Shown here: piece after piece, positions 53,601 to 62,462 of the stretch
Layout: every line of letters begins with the position of its first letter
How positions within the stretch are numbered: the first letter of the stretch is position 1
Origin: JAFKFH01 sp017307375
GTDB lineage: Bacteria > Pseudomonadota > Alphaproteobacteria > Ferrovibrionales > Ferrovibrionaceae
Direction: 5' to 3'
NCBI GenBank assembly: GCA_965229335.1
Contig: OZ245874.1
Coordinates: forward strand, 5,332,001 to 5,396,000
DNA length: 64,000 nt
Notes under the pieces: generated by a model
What the model saw: the letters and a program-made list of their open reading frames with translations, nothing else
Databases searched by the model: none
What the model was told of the DNA's origin: nothing
Made by a program: the position numbers and the translations under genes

Positions 53601-54389
53601 CCCGCTGAATGCCGGATTGATGAAAGACGTATCCAAAGTGCCATCGGCGTTGAAGCGGGCAAGGTTGCCATAAGAAGAATTTGAGGTACCAGCAGTCGTG
53701 AAATCGCCTCCGGCCAGTATCTTGCCGTCTCCCGTCAAAAAGAGGCGTCGAACATAGCCGTTCAGGTTTGACCTGGTAAATGTCGCATCCAAGACACCAG
53801 CACTCGAATAGAGGGCAATACCGCCATAAGACTGACCTCCAGCACTCGAAAACAGTCCGCCGAATAATATAGAACCATCTCGATTGATCGCTATCGAATA
53901 AACAACAGCGTCGAAATTCGGATCGGCAAAGTTCGTGTCGAGAGTGCCATCGGCATTCAAGCGGGCCGCACGCCTATAGGTGGCCGATCCCACTTGGTCG
54001 AAAGTGCCTCCGACCACAATCTTGCCGTCGGACTGCAGGGCGATAGCGGCTATAACACCGTTAAAGACAGGAGGCACGAAGCTGGCGTCCAGCGACCCGT
54101 CGATGTTAAGTCGAGCAAAACGCGCCCTCGCGACTCCGCCAACACTGGTGAATGCGCCGCCGACCAGGATCTTGCCGTCGTCCTGGATCGCCAGGGAGTA
54201 GACAGTGCCATTAACTTGAGGATTCTGAAGCGTCGTATCGAGCGGGTCGATCCAGGCCCAGGCAGGGCTGCTCAGTCCAAGGAAGAAGGCGGCGACCGTC
54301 ACGATGAACGCCCCGATCATCCGCTGCCGCCGAGTGCCGCCGGCACAGGCCGCCACGGTCCAGCCACGCATTTCCAGGAATGACATCAT
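50673..54389 (-). CDS. Secreted delta-60 repeat / beta-propeller protein
   Basis: A 1,238-residue exported protein. A signal peptide (MIGAFIVTVAAFFLGLSSPA) is followed by seven delta-60 repeats (for example QDDGKILVGGAF and LNADGTLDTSF; residues about 55-440), a Gly-rich Bacterial-Ig-like part and PD40/WD40-like propeller blades (SPAVSSDGRHAAFAS, NPALSQDGRYVAFES). Two GYWYLAG/GWWYEAG modules form the end, with LARFRF last. It probably acts at or outside the cell surface. The repeat-coding 5' part has visibly lower GC bias than the 3' part. The ATG pair at 54389/54386 after GGGGACGGAG is preferred. Confidence 0.75.
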   Translation of the reverse strand: MMSFLEMRGWTVAACAGGTRRQRMIGAFIVTVAAFFLGLSSPAWAWIDPLDTTLQNPQVNGTVYSLAIQDDGKILVGGAFTSVGGVARARFARLNIDGSLDASFVPPVFNGVIAAIALQSDGKIVVGGTFDQVGSATYRRAARLNADGTLDTNFADPNFDAVVYSIAINRDGSILFGGLFSSAGGQSYGGIALYSSAGVLDATFTRSNLNGYVRRLFLTGDGKILAGGDFTTAGTSNSSYGNLARFNADGTLDTSFINPAFSGTVSTIRVQGDGRILAGGSFASVSGTNRGNLARLNADGTLDTSFADPRLNSDVYSLAVQSDGKVLAAGNFTGLNTGGSFVQYLRLIRLTSDGALDNSFRDPNLSSVAQVLALQSNGRILVGGRFTTAGASSASYGGLARFDAGFRLLSFTRPANGTVTSDTGGLACGTTCSALFSIDDQVTLTATPSAGYGFAGWGGGCSGGTSPLTITISTEITCTASFAASGGGNGNSGNGGAVTPPAPPPAFVTTPVTSVQNAATVGSGSGTLSLASSFANPQSLTFTATQNSGAPLPAWLTFDPATVSFAYNVPIPSDLPIQLLADADGRTGRADARASWSNTIYPLLIRVAQVPVTLTARGDGQSYATTIRMNFYAPRPPVAISAVSLSLDGARGNGRSGRSALSWDGGQMVFETAATNIFPAAANSFSDIVRYQALSGDRDRLSQTAIPGGGVANAADGASTSPAVSSDGRHAAFASEAPSISATPNGGVRQVYRTGLGYPRVALNPAVTPAPDMVSVTAAGVAGNAASDNPALSQDGRYVAFESVATNFGLGVAGQRRIWRKDMQTGALEVVSTGTGLNPSISWDGRYVAFDDGTQVYLRDMTTSAVRTIGQGTKPRLTARADRIAFVSGGQVILAEVATGALRAVTAGNGISDDPAISADGRFVAFRSAATDLVAGFAGNGLAQIFVRDVERGVTALVTQTATGGPGNGASWSPALSGDGGTIAFGSDARDLVNGNPAPGQAYLAANPLPLPAKTGYWYLAGIGGGQGWVMERWGSRAYVGGLAYDGQGRSQWLAGFCTLSGLTCSGTLTAAGAAGPAFALVTAATGNGATLSVGTAPAQALTPFPIGGSRTTGYAGLPQAGWWYEAGAGNNVGYFLAIDSQPQADGSVAQIGYLSVLAYDTAGRPVWQSAQAALGADLGFSGMLMQYAGGAPFGATAAAAPASAAIVGPVRLTFDGSEAARITLPDGRTASLARFRF

Positions 54390-54550
54390 CTCCGTCCCCC
54401 GACGATCAGTCGGCCGGACGATATCGCCGCGGTAATATGCGCCGCACCCCATGATCATGGGGTGTGTTGGAAAAAATTCTGCCTAGGCTATCGTCTCGCT
54501 GGCGGGAGCCGCTGTTCAAGGCGCCCCGCGACCCTGCCGAAAGCGAGACC

Positions 54551-55621
<1,071 letters not shown>

Positions 55622-55627
55622 CCCGGC

Positions 55628-57364
55628 ATGCTGCACGCCCCGACGCTGTTCGCCGTTCTGTCGCTGGTGACCCTGTTCGTCGCCCTGCTGGTCGCCCTCG
55701 CCTGGCGGGGCGATTCACGCTATGCCGGCATGCGCGCGGTCAAATACGGTCTTTCGTTCATGGCGGCGGGCTTTCTGATCCAGACGGCCCGATCGTTTCC
55801 CGTGCCCCAATGGGCCGTCACCTCGGCCGTGCTGGTCGCGAACTTCCTGCTGGTCTGCGGCGTGGTCGCCACCCTGAACGGCAGCGTGGTCCTGGCCGGG
55901 GCCAGACCCGGCTGGCGCCGCGACATCGCAGCCTCGACCTGTGCCTATGCCGTCTTCCTCTACTACCTGCTCGCCGAGCCGATGATGTACATGCGCATCC
56001 TGAGTTTCGGGCTGTGCAACGCCTTCATGTTCTTCGGCGGCTTCCTCGCGCTCCGGCGGCTGCGTCATGATCCGGTCGGCCGCAGAACCCGGAAGGCGTT
56101 TTCCGCCTTCCTGGTGCTGGACGGGATTTCCGAAATCGCGCGCGGCCTGGGGGCGCTCTACCCCCATCCGGTCACCGATTTCTCGACCCCCAGCCCGGTG
56201 CTGACGCTGTTTCCGGTCGGCTTCATCTTCGGCATGCTGGCCTTCACCGTGCTGTCGCTGCAATTGGTCAACGAGCGGCTGCAGCGCGACATGCGCCGGT
56301 CGGAAGACCGCATCGCCAGGGCGTTCGACGTGGCCAGCGATGCCTTCTTCGTCGTCGACAGCGATGGCGATCTGGTCAGCGCCAACGCCCGCTTCGGCGA
56401 CCTGTTCCCGGCCGCTGCAGGGCGTGCGCTGCCGGGTGCCGCCATCGACCAGGTCTTCGGCGATCCGGCAAGGTTCGGCATCGCGGCCGAGTGGCTGACC
56501 CGCGACGAGACCGGCTTCCTGCTGGCCGAAGCCAGGCATGACGTCTTCTGCCCGTCCGGCGATCGCTGGGTCCATGTCAGCGCCGCCCGGACCGACGACG
56601 GCGGCCTCGTGCTGTGCTGGGCCGACATCACCGACTTCAAGCAGGCCGAGGCGGTGCTGGCCAACGAACTGGCCCATCAGAAGGAACTGGCCGCCATGCA
56701 GCGGTCGTTCGTCGCCATGGCGTCGCACCAGTTTCGTACCCCGCTGTCGATCATCGATCTCGACGCGCAGCTGATGGAGGACGAATTTTCGTTCGACGGC
56801 CACCCCGGCACGGTCAGCGGCGCCGCGCGCATCCGCCTGACCGTCCAACGCCTGATCAGGCTGATCGAGCTGATGCTGGGCGCGGCCAGCGCCGAGGAAG
56901 GCAGGATCGAGCCGAACCGGAGCCCGACCGATCTGGCACTGGTCGTGCAAGAGAGCTGCGCGCGCATGCAGGAAACCATGCCGTCGCGCGTGATCGAGGT
57001 CGATACCGCGGGGCTGCCGCCGTCGGTGATCTGCGACGCCAACCTGATCGAGCATGTGATCAACAATCTGCTGTCTAATGCGATCAAGTATTCGAGCAAG
57101 ACGCAGAAGGTGATCGTGCAGGGTTATGTCGAGGACAAGATGGCCGTGGTCGCGATCACCGATTTCGGCGTCGGCATCGCGCCGGAGGACCAGCCCCAGA
57201 TCTTCGAGCGGTTTTTCCGGGCCAGCAACGCGCGCAGCATCGCGGGCACCGGCATCGGCCTGACCTTGGCACGTTACATCGTCGACCTGCATGGCGGCGA
57301 GATTACCGTCCAATCGGCTCTCGGTGCAGGGTCGACGTTCATGGTGCGCCTGCCGATCGCATGA
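55628..57364 (+). CDS. Membrane histidine kinase with PAS domain
   Basis: A 578-residue kinase with about seven hydrophobic segments (residues 5-225), a PAS domain (about 235-345), HisKA with acceptor histidine in MASHQFRTPLSII, and an ATPase domain with NNLLSNAIKYS, DFGVGIA and GTGIGLTLA. The many-helix N-terminus suggests membrane-embedded sensing. It starts seven bases after the response regulator, the likely partner. A strong hairpin follows. Confidence 0.88.
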   Translation: MLHAPTLFAVLSLVTLFVALLVALAWRGDSRYAGMRAVKYGLSFMAAGFLIQTARSFPVPQWAVTSAVLVANFLLVCGVVATLNGSVVLAGARPGWRRDIAASTCAYAVFLYYLLAEPMMYMRILSFGLCNAFMFFGGFLALRRLRHDPVGRRTRKAFSAFLVLDGISEIARGLGALYPHPVTDFSTPSPVLTLFPVGFIFGMLAFTVLSLQLVNERLQRDMRRSEDRIARAFDVASDAFFVVDSDGDLVSANARFGDLFPAAAGRALPGAAIDQVFGDPARFGIAAEWLTRDETGFLLAEARHDVFCPSGDRWVHVSAARTDDGGLVLCWADITDFKQAEAVLANELAHQKELAAMQRSFVAMASHQFRTPLSIIDLDAQLMEDEFSFDGHPGTVSGAARIRLTVQRLIRLIELMLGAASAEEGRIEPNRSPTDLALVVQESCARMQETMPSRVIEVDTAGLPPSVICDANLIEHVINNLLSNAIKYSSKTQKVIVQGYVEDKMAVVAITDFGVGIAPEDQPQIFERFFRASNARSIAGTGIGLTLARYIVDLHGGEITVQSALGAGSTFMVRLPIA

Positions 57365-57368
57365 AGAA

Positions 57369-57396
57369 GGCCGCCGGACGGCGCGGTCCGGCGGCC
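57369..57396. terminator. Terminator between the kinase and csbD genes
   Basis: GGCCGCCGGAC-6-GTCCGGCGGCC, a perfect 11-bp stem, is followed on the plus strand by CCTTT. It serves the plus-strand kinase operon and lies 18 bases beyond the csbD stop on the other strand. Confidence 0.7.
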
Positions 57397-57414
57397 CCTT
57401 TCCGATCCGGCCGA

Positions 57415-57588
57415 TCAGCTCTTGCGGATCGCGTCCTTGACGTCGCCCACGGCCTTGCGGGCCTCGCCCTTGGCCTTGTCGAACTGGCCCTCGGCCTGCA
57501 TCTGCTTGTCGCCGGTCATCTTGCCCACGGTCTCCTTGACCGCACCCTTGGCCTTGTCGACCGTACCCTTGACATGTTCCTTGTCCAT
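57415..57588 (-). CDS. CsbD family stress protein
   Basis: A 57-residue, highly charged small protein matching CsbD: it opens MDKEHVKGTVDKAKGAVKET, continues with MTGDKQMQAEGQ and DKAKGEARK, and ends in DAIRKS. CsbD proteins accumulate in general-stress responses; molecular function is unknown. A GGAG site precedes the start. Monocistronic, convergent with the kinase gene. Confidence 0.85.
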   Translation of the reverse strand: MDKEHVKGTVDKAKGAVKETVGKMTGDKQMQAEGQFDKAKGEARKAVGDVKDAIRKS

Positions 57589-57660
57589 CGCGGCTCTCCT
57601 TTGGTTTCACAGAAGCCAGTAGCCAGAGAACGCGGGCGATCAGGGCGGGGTTCCCGGATT

Positions 57661-58860
57661 TCAGGTGACGGCCCGGCGCTGACGGAAGCGCGGATCGCGA
57701 TAGCGCCCGCTGTCGACGATATCGGCCAGCCGGGCCGCCGCGGCGGCAACGTCGGCGCCAGAAACGTAGAGCGGCGCGAAACCGAACCGCAGCACATCGG
57801 GCGCGCGGAAATCACCGACGACCCCGTCGGCGATCAGCGCCTGGACGATGGCATAACCCTCCGCGTGGGTCAGCGAGACCTGGGCGCCGCGCTCGCCCGC
57901 CGCCCTGGGTGTCACCAGGCCGAAGCCGCGCCCGGCCAGATCGCGATCGTAGAGATCGATGAACAGCCCGGTGAGCTGGCCGGCCCGACGCTCGAGCGCG
58001 GCGACATCGATGCCGTCGAAGGCGGCCAGCGCCGCCTCCAGCGCGATCAGCGACAATTGCGGGGCAGTGCCGCACAGGAAGCGCGCGATGCCTGGGGCCG
58101 GGCTGTAGTCCGGCGAGAAAGCGAACGACGCGGCATGGCCGTGCCAGCCGGTCAGCGGCTGGTCGATCGCGTCGTGGTGGCGGCGCGCGGCAAATACATA
58201 GGCCGGGGCCCCGGGCCCGCCGTTCAGATACTTGTAGCCGCAGCCCACCGCGAAATCGGCGTTGGCGGCATTGAGATCGACGGCGATCGCCCCGGTGGAA
58301 TGACACAGATCCCACAGCATCAGCGCGCCCATGGCCTGGACCCGGGCGGTCACCGCGGCGATATCCCGCCGCCGGCCGGTGCGGTAGTTCACCTGGCTCA
58401 GCGCGACGATCGCGACATCGTCGGCCAAGGCGGCGTCGAGACCGTCGGGTGCGATGCGGCGGACCTCGGCGCCCAGCGTCCGGGCGACGCCGTCGGCGAT
58501 GTAGACATCGGTCGGAAAGTCGCTTTCCTCGACCACGATCACCCGCCGGCCCGCCCGCAGGCGCAGGCCCACCGTCAGCAGCTTGAACAGGTTGACCGAG
58601 GTGGAATCGGCCACGATCACCTCGCCTGCCCCCGCGCCGATCAGCCGGGCCAGCCGGTCGCCGACACGGGCCGGCGCCGCATGCCAGCCGGCCTCGTTCC
58701 AGGCACGCACGATCTTGCCCTGCCAGTCGACCTCGACGGCCTGGCGCATCGCCGCGGCGACGCCCTCGGCCAGCGGCCCCAGCGAATTGCCGCAGAGATA
58801 GACGGTATCGGCCGGCAGTCGCACGCGATCGCGCGCCAGCGCCGGCATGTCGGAAGGCAT
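57661..58860 (-). CDS. kynU: Kynureninase (second copy)
   Basis: A 399-residue kynureninase, paralogous to the one at 11.3 kb. It has YLCGNSLGPL, LWDLCHSTGAIAVDLN, PLP lysine in CGYKYLNGGPGAPAY and RAPDVLRFGFAPLYV. It is the last gene of a hydrolase-TDO-kynU operon, three bases after the TDO stop, the classic kynurenine-pathway layout. Cleaves kynurenine (or a substituted one) to anthranilate and alanine. Confidence 0.92.
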   Translation of the reverse strand: MPSDMPALARDRVRLPADTVYLCGNSLGPLAEGVAAAMRQAVEVDWQGKIVRAWNEAGWHAAPARVGDRLARLIGAGAGEVIVADSTSVNLFKLLTVGLRLRAGRRVIVVEESDFPTDVYIADGVARTLGAEVRRIAPDGLDAALADDVAIVALSQVNYRTGRRRDIAAVTARVQAMGALMLWDLCHSTGAIAVDLNAANADFAVGCGYKYLNGGPGAPAYVFAARRHHDAIDQPLTGWHGHAASFAFSPDYSPAPGIARFLCGTAPQLSLIALEAALAAFDGIDVAALERRAGQLTGLFIDLYDRDLAGRGFGLVTPRAAGERGAQVSLTHAEGYAIVQALIADGVVGDFRAPDVLRFGFAPLYVSGADVAAAAARLADIVDSGRYRDPRFRQRRAVT

Positions 58861-58862
58861 GA

Positions 58863-59798
58863 TCACAGCTCGGTCCTCAAGGTCCAGAGTTCGGGAAAGA
58901 AGCGATGCGACACGACCGCACGCAGCCAGCCCACCCCGGCCGAACCGCCGGTGCCGGGCTTCAGCCCGATGATGCGCTCGACGGCGTTGAAGTGGCGGTA
59001 GCGGTATTGCGACAGCGCATCCGACAGGGCGATCAGGCTTTCGGCGAGGCGGTAGAGATCGTTCTCCGGCACCGGGTCGCGATAGACCGCCAGCCAGGCC
59101 GCCGCGACCGAGGCATCCGGCCGATAGGGTTCCGACCAGTCGCGGTCGAGCGCCCGCGGATCGATGGGATGGCCGCGGCGGGCCAGCAGCGCGATCGCCC
59201 GGTCCCACAGGCTCGGTCCGTTCAGCGCCGCCTCCAGCGCCGGCCAGACATGGGGCAGGTTGCGATGGGCGGCGGCCAGTTCGACGCTCTTGTTGCCGAG
59301 GATGAACTCGACATGGCGGTACATGAAGGAAAGCTGGCCCGACGCGGTGCCGAGATAGTCGCGGAACTCGGCAAAGCCCTGCGGCAGGATCGTCGACAGC
59401 ACATCCCACGACCGCCCGATATAGACAGCGATCTCCCGCGCGCGGTCCAGCAGCGGCAAGGCGCCCTCGACATCGTCGCGGTCGAGGCGCAGCCGGGCGT
59501 TGTGCAATTCGTGGTGCAGGGCCTTGAACAGCAGTTCCTTGACCTGTCCCATGACGATGAAGCACATCTCGTCATGCCCCGGGCTGCGCGGATGCTGCAA
59601 CGACAGCAGCAGGTCGATGCTCTCATAGTCGACATAGGGGTTGCTGCGCCCGGCGAAGTCGGTCATCGGCCGGCCGCCGGTCTCGGCCACCGCCTGCACG
59701 CGCTCGGCTTCGGATCCCATCGGCATCGGCCGCGCATAGGCGCTGGCCTCGACCCCCGCCGGATCGATCAGCCGGGGAATGTCGGTCGCGCGGTTCAC
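58863..59798 (-). CDS. Tryptophan 2,3-dioxygenase family protein
   Basis: A 311-residue TDO-family protein. The heme-ligand histidine in YRHFNAVERIIG, the GTGGSAG motif and the YRHVEFILGNK region are present. The active-site QHQ of canonical TDO reads MGQ here (FIVMGQVKELLF), replacing the distal histidine with glycine, and nearby pocket residues also differ. It may act on a modified tryptophan or be a slower enzyme. The GTG start overlaps the hydrolase stop (GTGA), giving an N-terminal extension of about 45 residues over the TDO core. Confidence 0.8.
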   Translation of the reverse strand: MNRATDIPRLIDPAGVEASAYARPMPMGSEAERVQAVAETGGRPMTDFAGRSNPYVDYESIDLLLSLQHPRSPGHDEMCFIVMGQVKELLFKALHHELHNARLRLDRDDVEGALPLLDRAREIAVYIGRSWDVLSTILPQGFAEFRDYLGTASGQLSFMYRHVEFILGNKSVELAAAHRNLPHVWPALEAALNGPSLWDRAIALLARRGHPIDPRALDRDWSEPYRPDASVAAAWLAVYRDPVPENDLYRLAESLIALSDALSQYRYRHFNAVERIIGLKPGTGGSAGVGWLRAVVSHRFFPELWTLRTEL

Positions 59799-60649
59799 GG
59801 CCGGCCCCCTTGGACCTGGTCCATCACCGCCCGGCCCAGGCGGGTCGCCGGATCGCCGAGGCCGAAGACGATATCGAAATGGTTCACCACCGGAATTTCG
59901 TCCTCGCCGACGGTGAAGCCGGCCCGGCGCAGATGCGCGGCATAGTCGCGGCTCTGCCGCTTGAATTCGCCGGTCTCGTTCTCGCCCCAGGCGACCAGCA
60001 CCGGCAGCGGCACACCGGGATCGAGGCGCTGCGGGCTCAAAGTCGCGATCTCGTGGTCGTCCAGCCGCAGTGCCGCATCGATATAGGTGCCGGCCAGCGG
60101 TTCCAGGTCGAACACCCCCGAAAGCAGCACGAGGCCCGCCAGCGGCACCGGCCGCGGCGTCAGCATCATCGCCGCCAGATGCGCACCCGCCGAACTGCCG
60201 GCGACGTGGATGCGGCGCGGGTCGAAACCGAGCCGGCCGGCCTCGCCCTGTAGCCAGGCCAGGGCGCGCCGGCACTGGTCGACGATCCTGCCCAGGCGAA
60301 CCGCCGGGGCGAGGCTGTAGTTGATCGCGGCGAAGGCCACGCCGTTGGCCGCGCAATCGGCGCCGGCGAACAGCGACTCCTCCTTGCTCAATTCCTGCCA
60401 GTAGCCGCCATGGATGAAGACAAGCAGCGGCGCATCCGGTGCCGCGGCGGGAAAGAAATCGAGCGTCTCGTCCGGCCGCTCGCCCCAGGCCAGGTCCTTG
60501 AGCACGCGCGCCCGCGCCTCCGCCGCGCGGCTGCGGGCGCCATAGGCGGCAATGAACGGGCCGATGTCGTCGATCCGGCTGCTGGGGGAATATTCGCGTT
60601 CACGTACGGCCAGCGGCCAGGCGCGCCAGTCGCCCTGCAACGATGCCAT
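59795..60649 (-). CDS. Alpha/beta hydrolase, kynurenine-formamidase-like
   Basis: A 284-residue alpha/beta hydrolase: oxyanion motif FIHGGYWQE, nucleophile in VAGSSAGAHLA, and histidine in VVNHFDIV. It resembles the AFMID/Bna7 type of kynurenine formamidase that hydrolyses N-formylkynurenine. Its position ahead of a TDO-like gene and kynU agrees. GAGGAGGA precedes the ATG. The operon is divergent from the Lrp gene, a known arrangement of kyn loci. Confidence 0.8.
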   Translation of the reverse strand: MASLQGDWRAWPLAVREREYSPSSRIDDIGPFIAAYGARSRAAEARARVLKDLAWGERPDETLDFFPAAAPDAPLLVFIHGGYWQELSKEESLFAGADCAANGVAFAAINYSLAPAVRLGRIVDQCRRALAWLQGEAGRLGFDPRRIHVAGSSAGAHLAAMMLTPRPVPLAGLVLLSGVFDLEPLAGTYIDAALRLDDHEIATLSPQRLDPGVPLPVLVAWGENETGEFKRQSRDYAAHLRRAGFTVGEDEIPVVNHFDIVFGLGDPATRLGRAVMDQVQGGRP

Positions 60650-60771
60650 GATGCGTCCTCCTCTGTCGGTGCAAAGTGTACCGGTCCGCGCCGAAAATTC
60701 TTGCCGGTTTGCAGCCCTCAGCCGCAATATCCGGAAAACAATTCCACCAGATCGTCCATCCACGGAGAATC

Positions 60772-61239
60772 ATGCCATTCCTGAGCGCAAGCGACGTGAA
60801 GCTTCTGACCGCCCTGCAGCAGGATGCCCGGCTGACCACGGCCGAGTTGGCCGAGCGCGCCGGGCTGTCGTCGTCGGCCTGCTGGCGACGGCTCAAGGCG
60901 CTGGAGGAGGAAGGCTACATCACCGGCTATCACGCCCGGGTCGATCCGCATCGGCTGGGCTATGCCGTGACGGGCTTCGTGATGATCACCGTCGCCTCGC
61001 ACCAGGACGAGGATGCGACCGCTTTCGAGGCGGCGATCCGGCTGATGCCGGAGATCACGGCCTGCCATGCCGTTTCCGGTACCCCCGACTTTATCGTCCA
61101 GATCGTCGCCGAGGGCCTGGACAGCTATGCCGACGGCGTGCTGATGCGCCTGCGGCGACTGCCGGGCGTGCGCGAGATCAAGACCAGCTTCATCCTGAAG
61201 GAGCTGAAGGGCGTGCCGGTCATCGTGCCGCCGCGATGA
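60772..61239 (+). CDS. Lrp/AsnC-family regulator (KynR-like)
   Basis: A 155-residue Lrp: N-terminal HTH (about 5-60: LLTALQQDARLTTAELAER, SSSACWRRLKALEEEGYI) and a C-terminal RAM/AsnC ligand domain (ITACHAVSGTPDFIVQIVAE). Divergent from the formamidase-TDO-kynU genes with 122 bases between, as for KynR of pseudomonads. Kynurenine-responsive activation is inferred. The stop overlaps the AGE gene start. Confidence 0.85.
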   Translation: MPFLSASDVKLLTALQQDARLTTAELAERAGLSSSACWRRLKALEEEGYITGYHARVDPHRLGYAVTGFVMITVASHQDEDATAFEAAIRLMPEITACHAVSGTPDFIVQIVAEGLDSYADGVLMRLRRLPGVREIKTSFILKELKGVPVIVPPR

Positions 61240-62375
61240 TGCTGCTGGACGACGGGCAGCCGGACGTGCCAAGCAGGCTCTTGATGACACCGGATCTTTC
61301 CCGCGCCTATACGCGCTTCGATTGCTGGATGCTGGATCAGGCCCTGCCGTTCTGGTCGACGGTGGGGCATGACGGCCCCGGCCGCCCGTTCACCGAGCAT
61401 CTGACCCTCGATGCCAAGCCCGCCGACGTGCCGTTCCGCCGCGTGCGCGTGCAGGCGCGCCAGATCTATGTCTTCTCGCACGCCGAGATACTGGGCTGGC
61501 CGCACGGACGGCGCGCCGCCGACGACGCCTATCGGTTCCTGATCAGTCACGGGCGCCTGGGCGACGGCTGGGTGCGCCGGATCGGCCGCGACGGCGGCGT
61601 GATCGATGCGGCCGCCGATCTCTATGACATCGCCTTCGTGCTGTTCGCCCTGGCCTGGCGCCACCGGGCCACCGGCGACGCCGAGCCGATCGCCCTGGCC
61701 CGCCGGACCGTGGCCTGGCTCGATGGCCTGCGCATCGCCGGCCAACCCGGCTTCGAGAACGTGAAGCCGGTCGAGGCCGGGCCGCGCCAGCAGAACCCCC
61801 ACATGCACCTGCTGGAAGCGGCGCTGGCGCTGTTCGAGGCGTCGGGCGACGAGGTCTTTCGCGACCTGGCGCTCGAACTGGTCGCCTTGTTCCAGACGAA
61901 ACTCTTCGATGCCGCCAACGGCACGCTGGCCGAATTCTTCGCCGACGATTGGCAGCGCCGGCGCCCGGCGGCGATCGAGCCGGGCCACCAGTTCGAATGG
62001 GCGTGGCTGCTGCACCAGGCCGGGCGGCTGCTCGGCATCGAGGTCGCGGCCGAGGCACAACGCCTATACGCGTTTGCCGCCCGCCATGGCGGCATGCCGA
62101 TCGTCGACGCGGTGACCGAGCAAGGCGCGATCCGCGACGCATCGACCCGCCTGTGGCCGCAGACCGAGGCGATCAAGGCGCATCTCGTGTTCGGCGACAT
62201 GCCGGCCGCCGCACGGCTGACCGAGACCCTCTGCACCCGATTCCTCGCCCCCGCCGGCACCTGGATCGACCACTTCGCGGCCGATGGGCGGGCCCTGCCG
62301 GACAAGATTCCAGCCTCGTCGCTCTACCATCTGTTCATGGCCTACGCCGAATTGCGCCGCGTCTCGGCCGGCTGA
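61236..62375 (+). CDS. AGE-family epimerase/isomerase
   Basis: A 379-residue (alpha/alpha)6-barrel enzyme of the N-acylglucosamine 2-epimerase family: VQARQIYVFSHAEI, NPHMHLLEAALAL, GHQFEWAWLL and RLWPQTEAIKAHL. It isomerises or epimerises a sugar (for example mannose/fructose). The ATGA overlap with the Lrp gene makes it its operon partner, though no link to kynurenine is obvious. Confidence 0.87.
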   Translation: MMLLDDGQPDVPSRLLMTPDLSRAYTRFDCWMLDQALPFWSTVGHDGPGRPFTEHLTLDAKPADVPFRRVRVQARQIYVFSHAEILGWPHGRRAADDAYRFLISHGRLGDGWVRRIGRDGGVIDAAADLYDIAFVLFALAWRHRATGDAEPIALARRTVAWLDGLRIAGQPGFENVKPVEAGPRQQNPHMHLLEAALALFEASGDEVFRDLALELVALFQTKLFDAANGTLAEFFADDWQRRRPAAIEPGHQFEWAWLLHQAGRLLGIEVAAEAQRLYAFAARHGGMPIVDAVTEQGAIRDASTRLWPQTEAIKAHLVFGDMPAAARLTETLCTRFLAPAGTWIDHFAADGRALPDKIPASSLYHLFMAYAELRRVSAG

Positions 62376-62462
62376 ACGGCGGCTGCGGCGAGGCTGGCCG
62401 ATGGCCCAATCCGCGCCGAATCTCGCCACGCGCGGGCGGATCTGGTATCAATTCCGGCAGAT

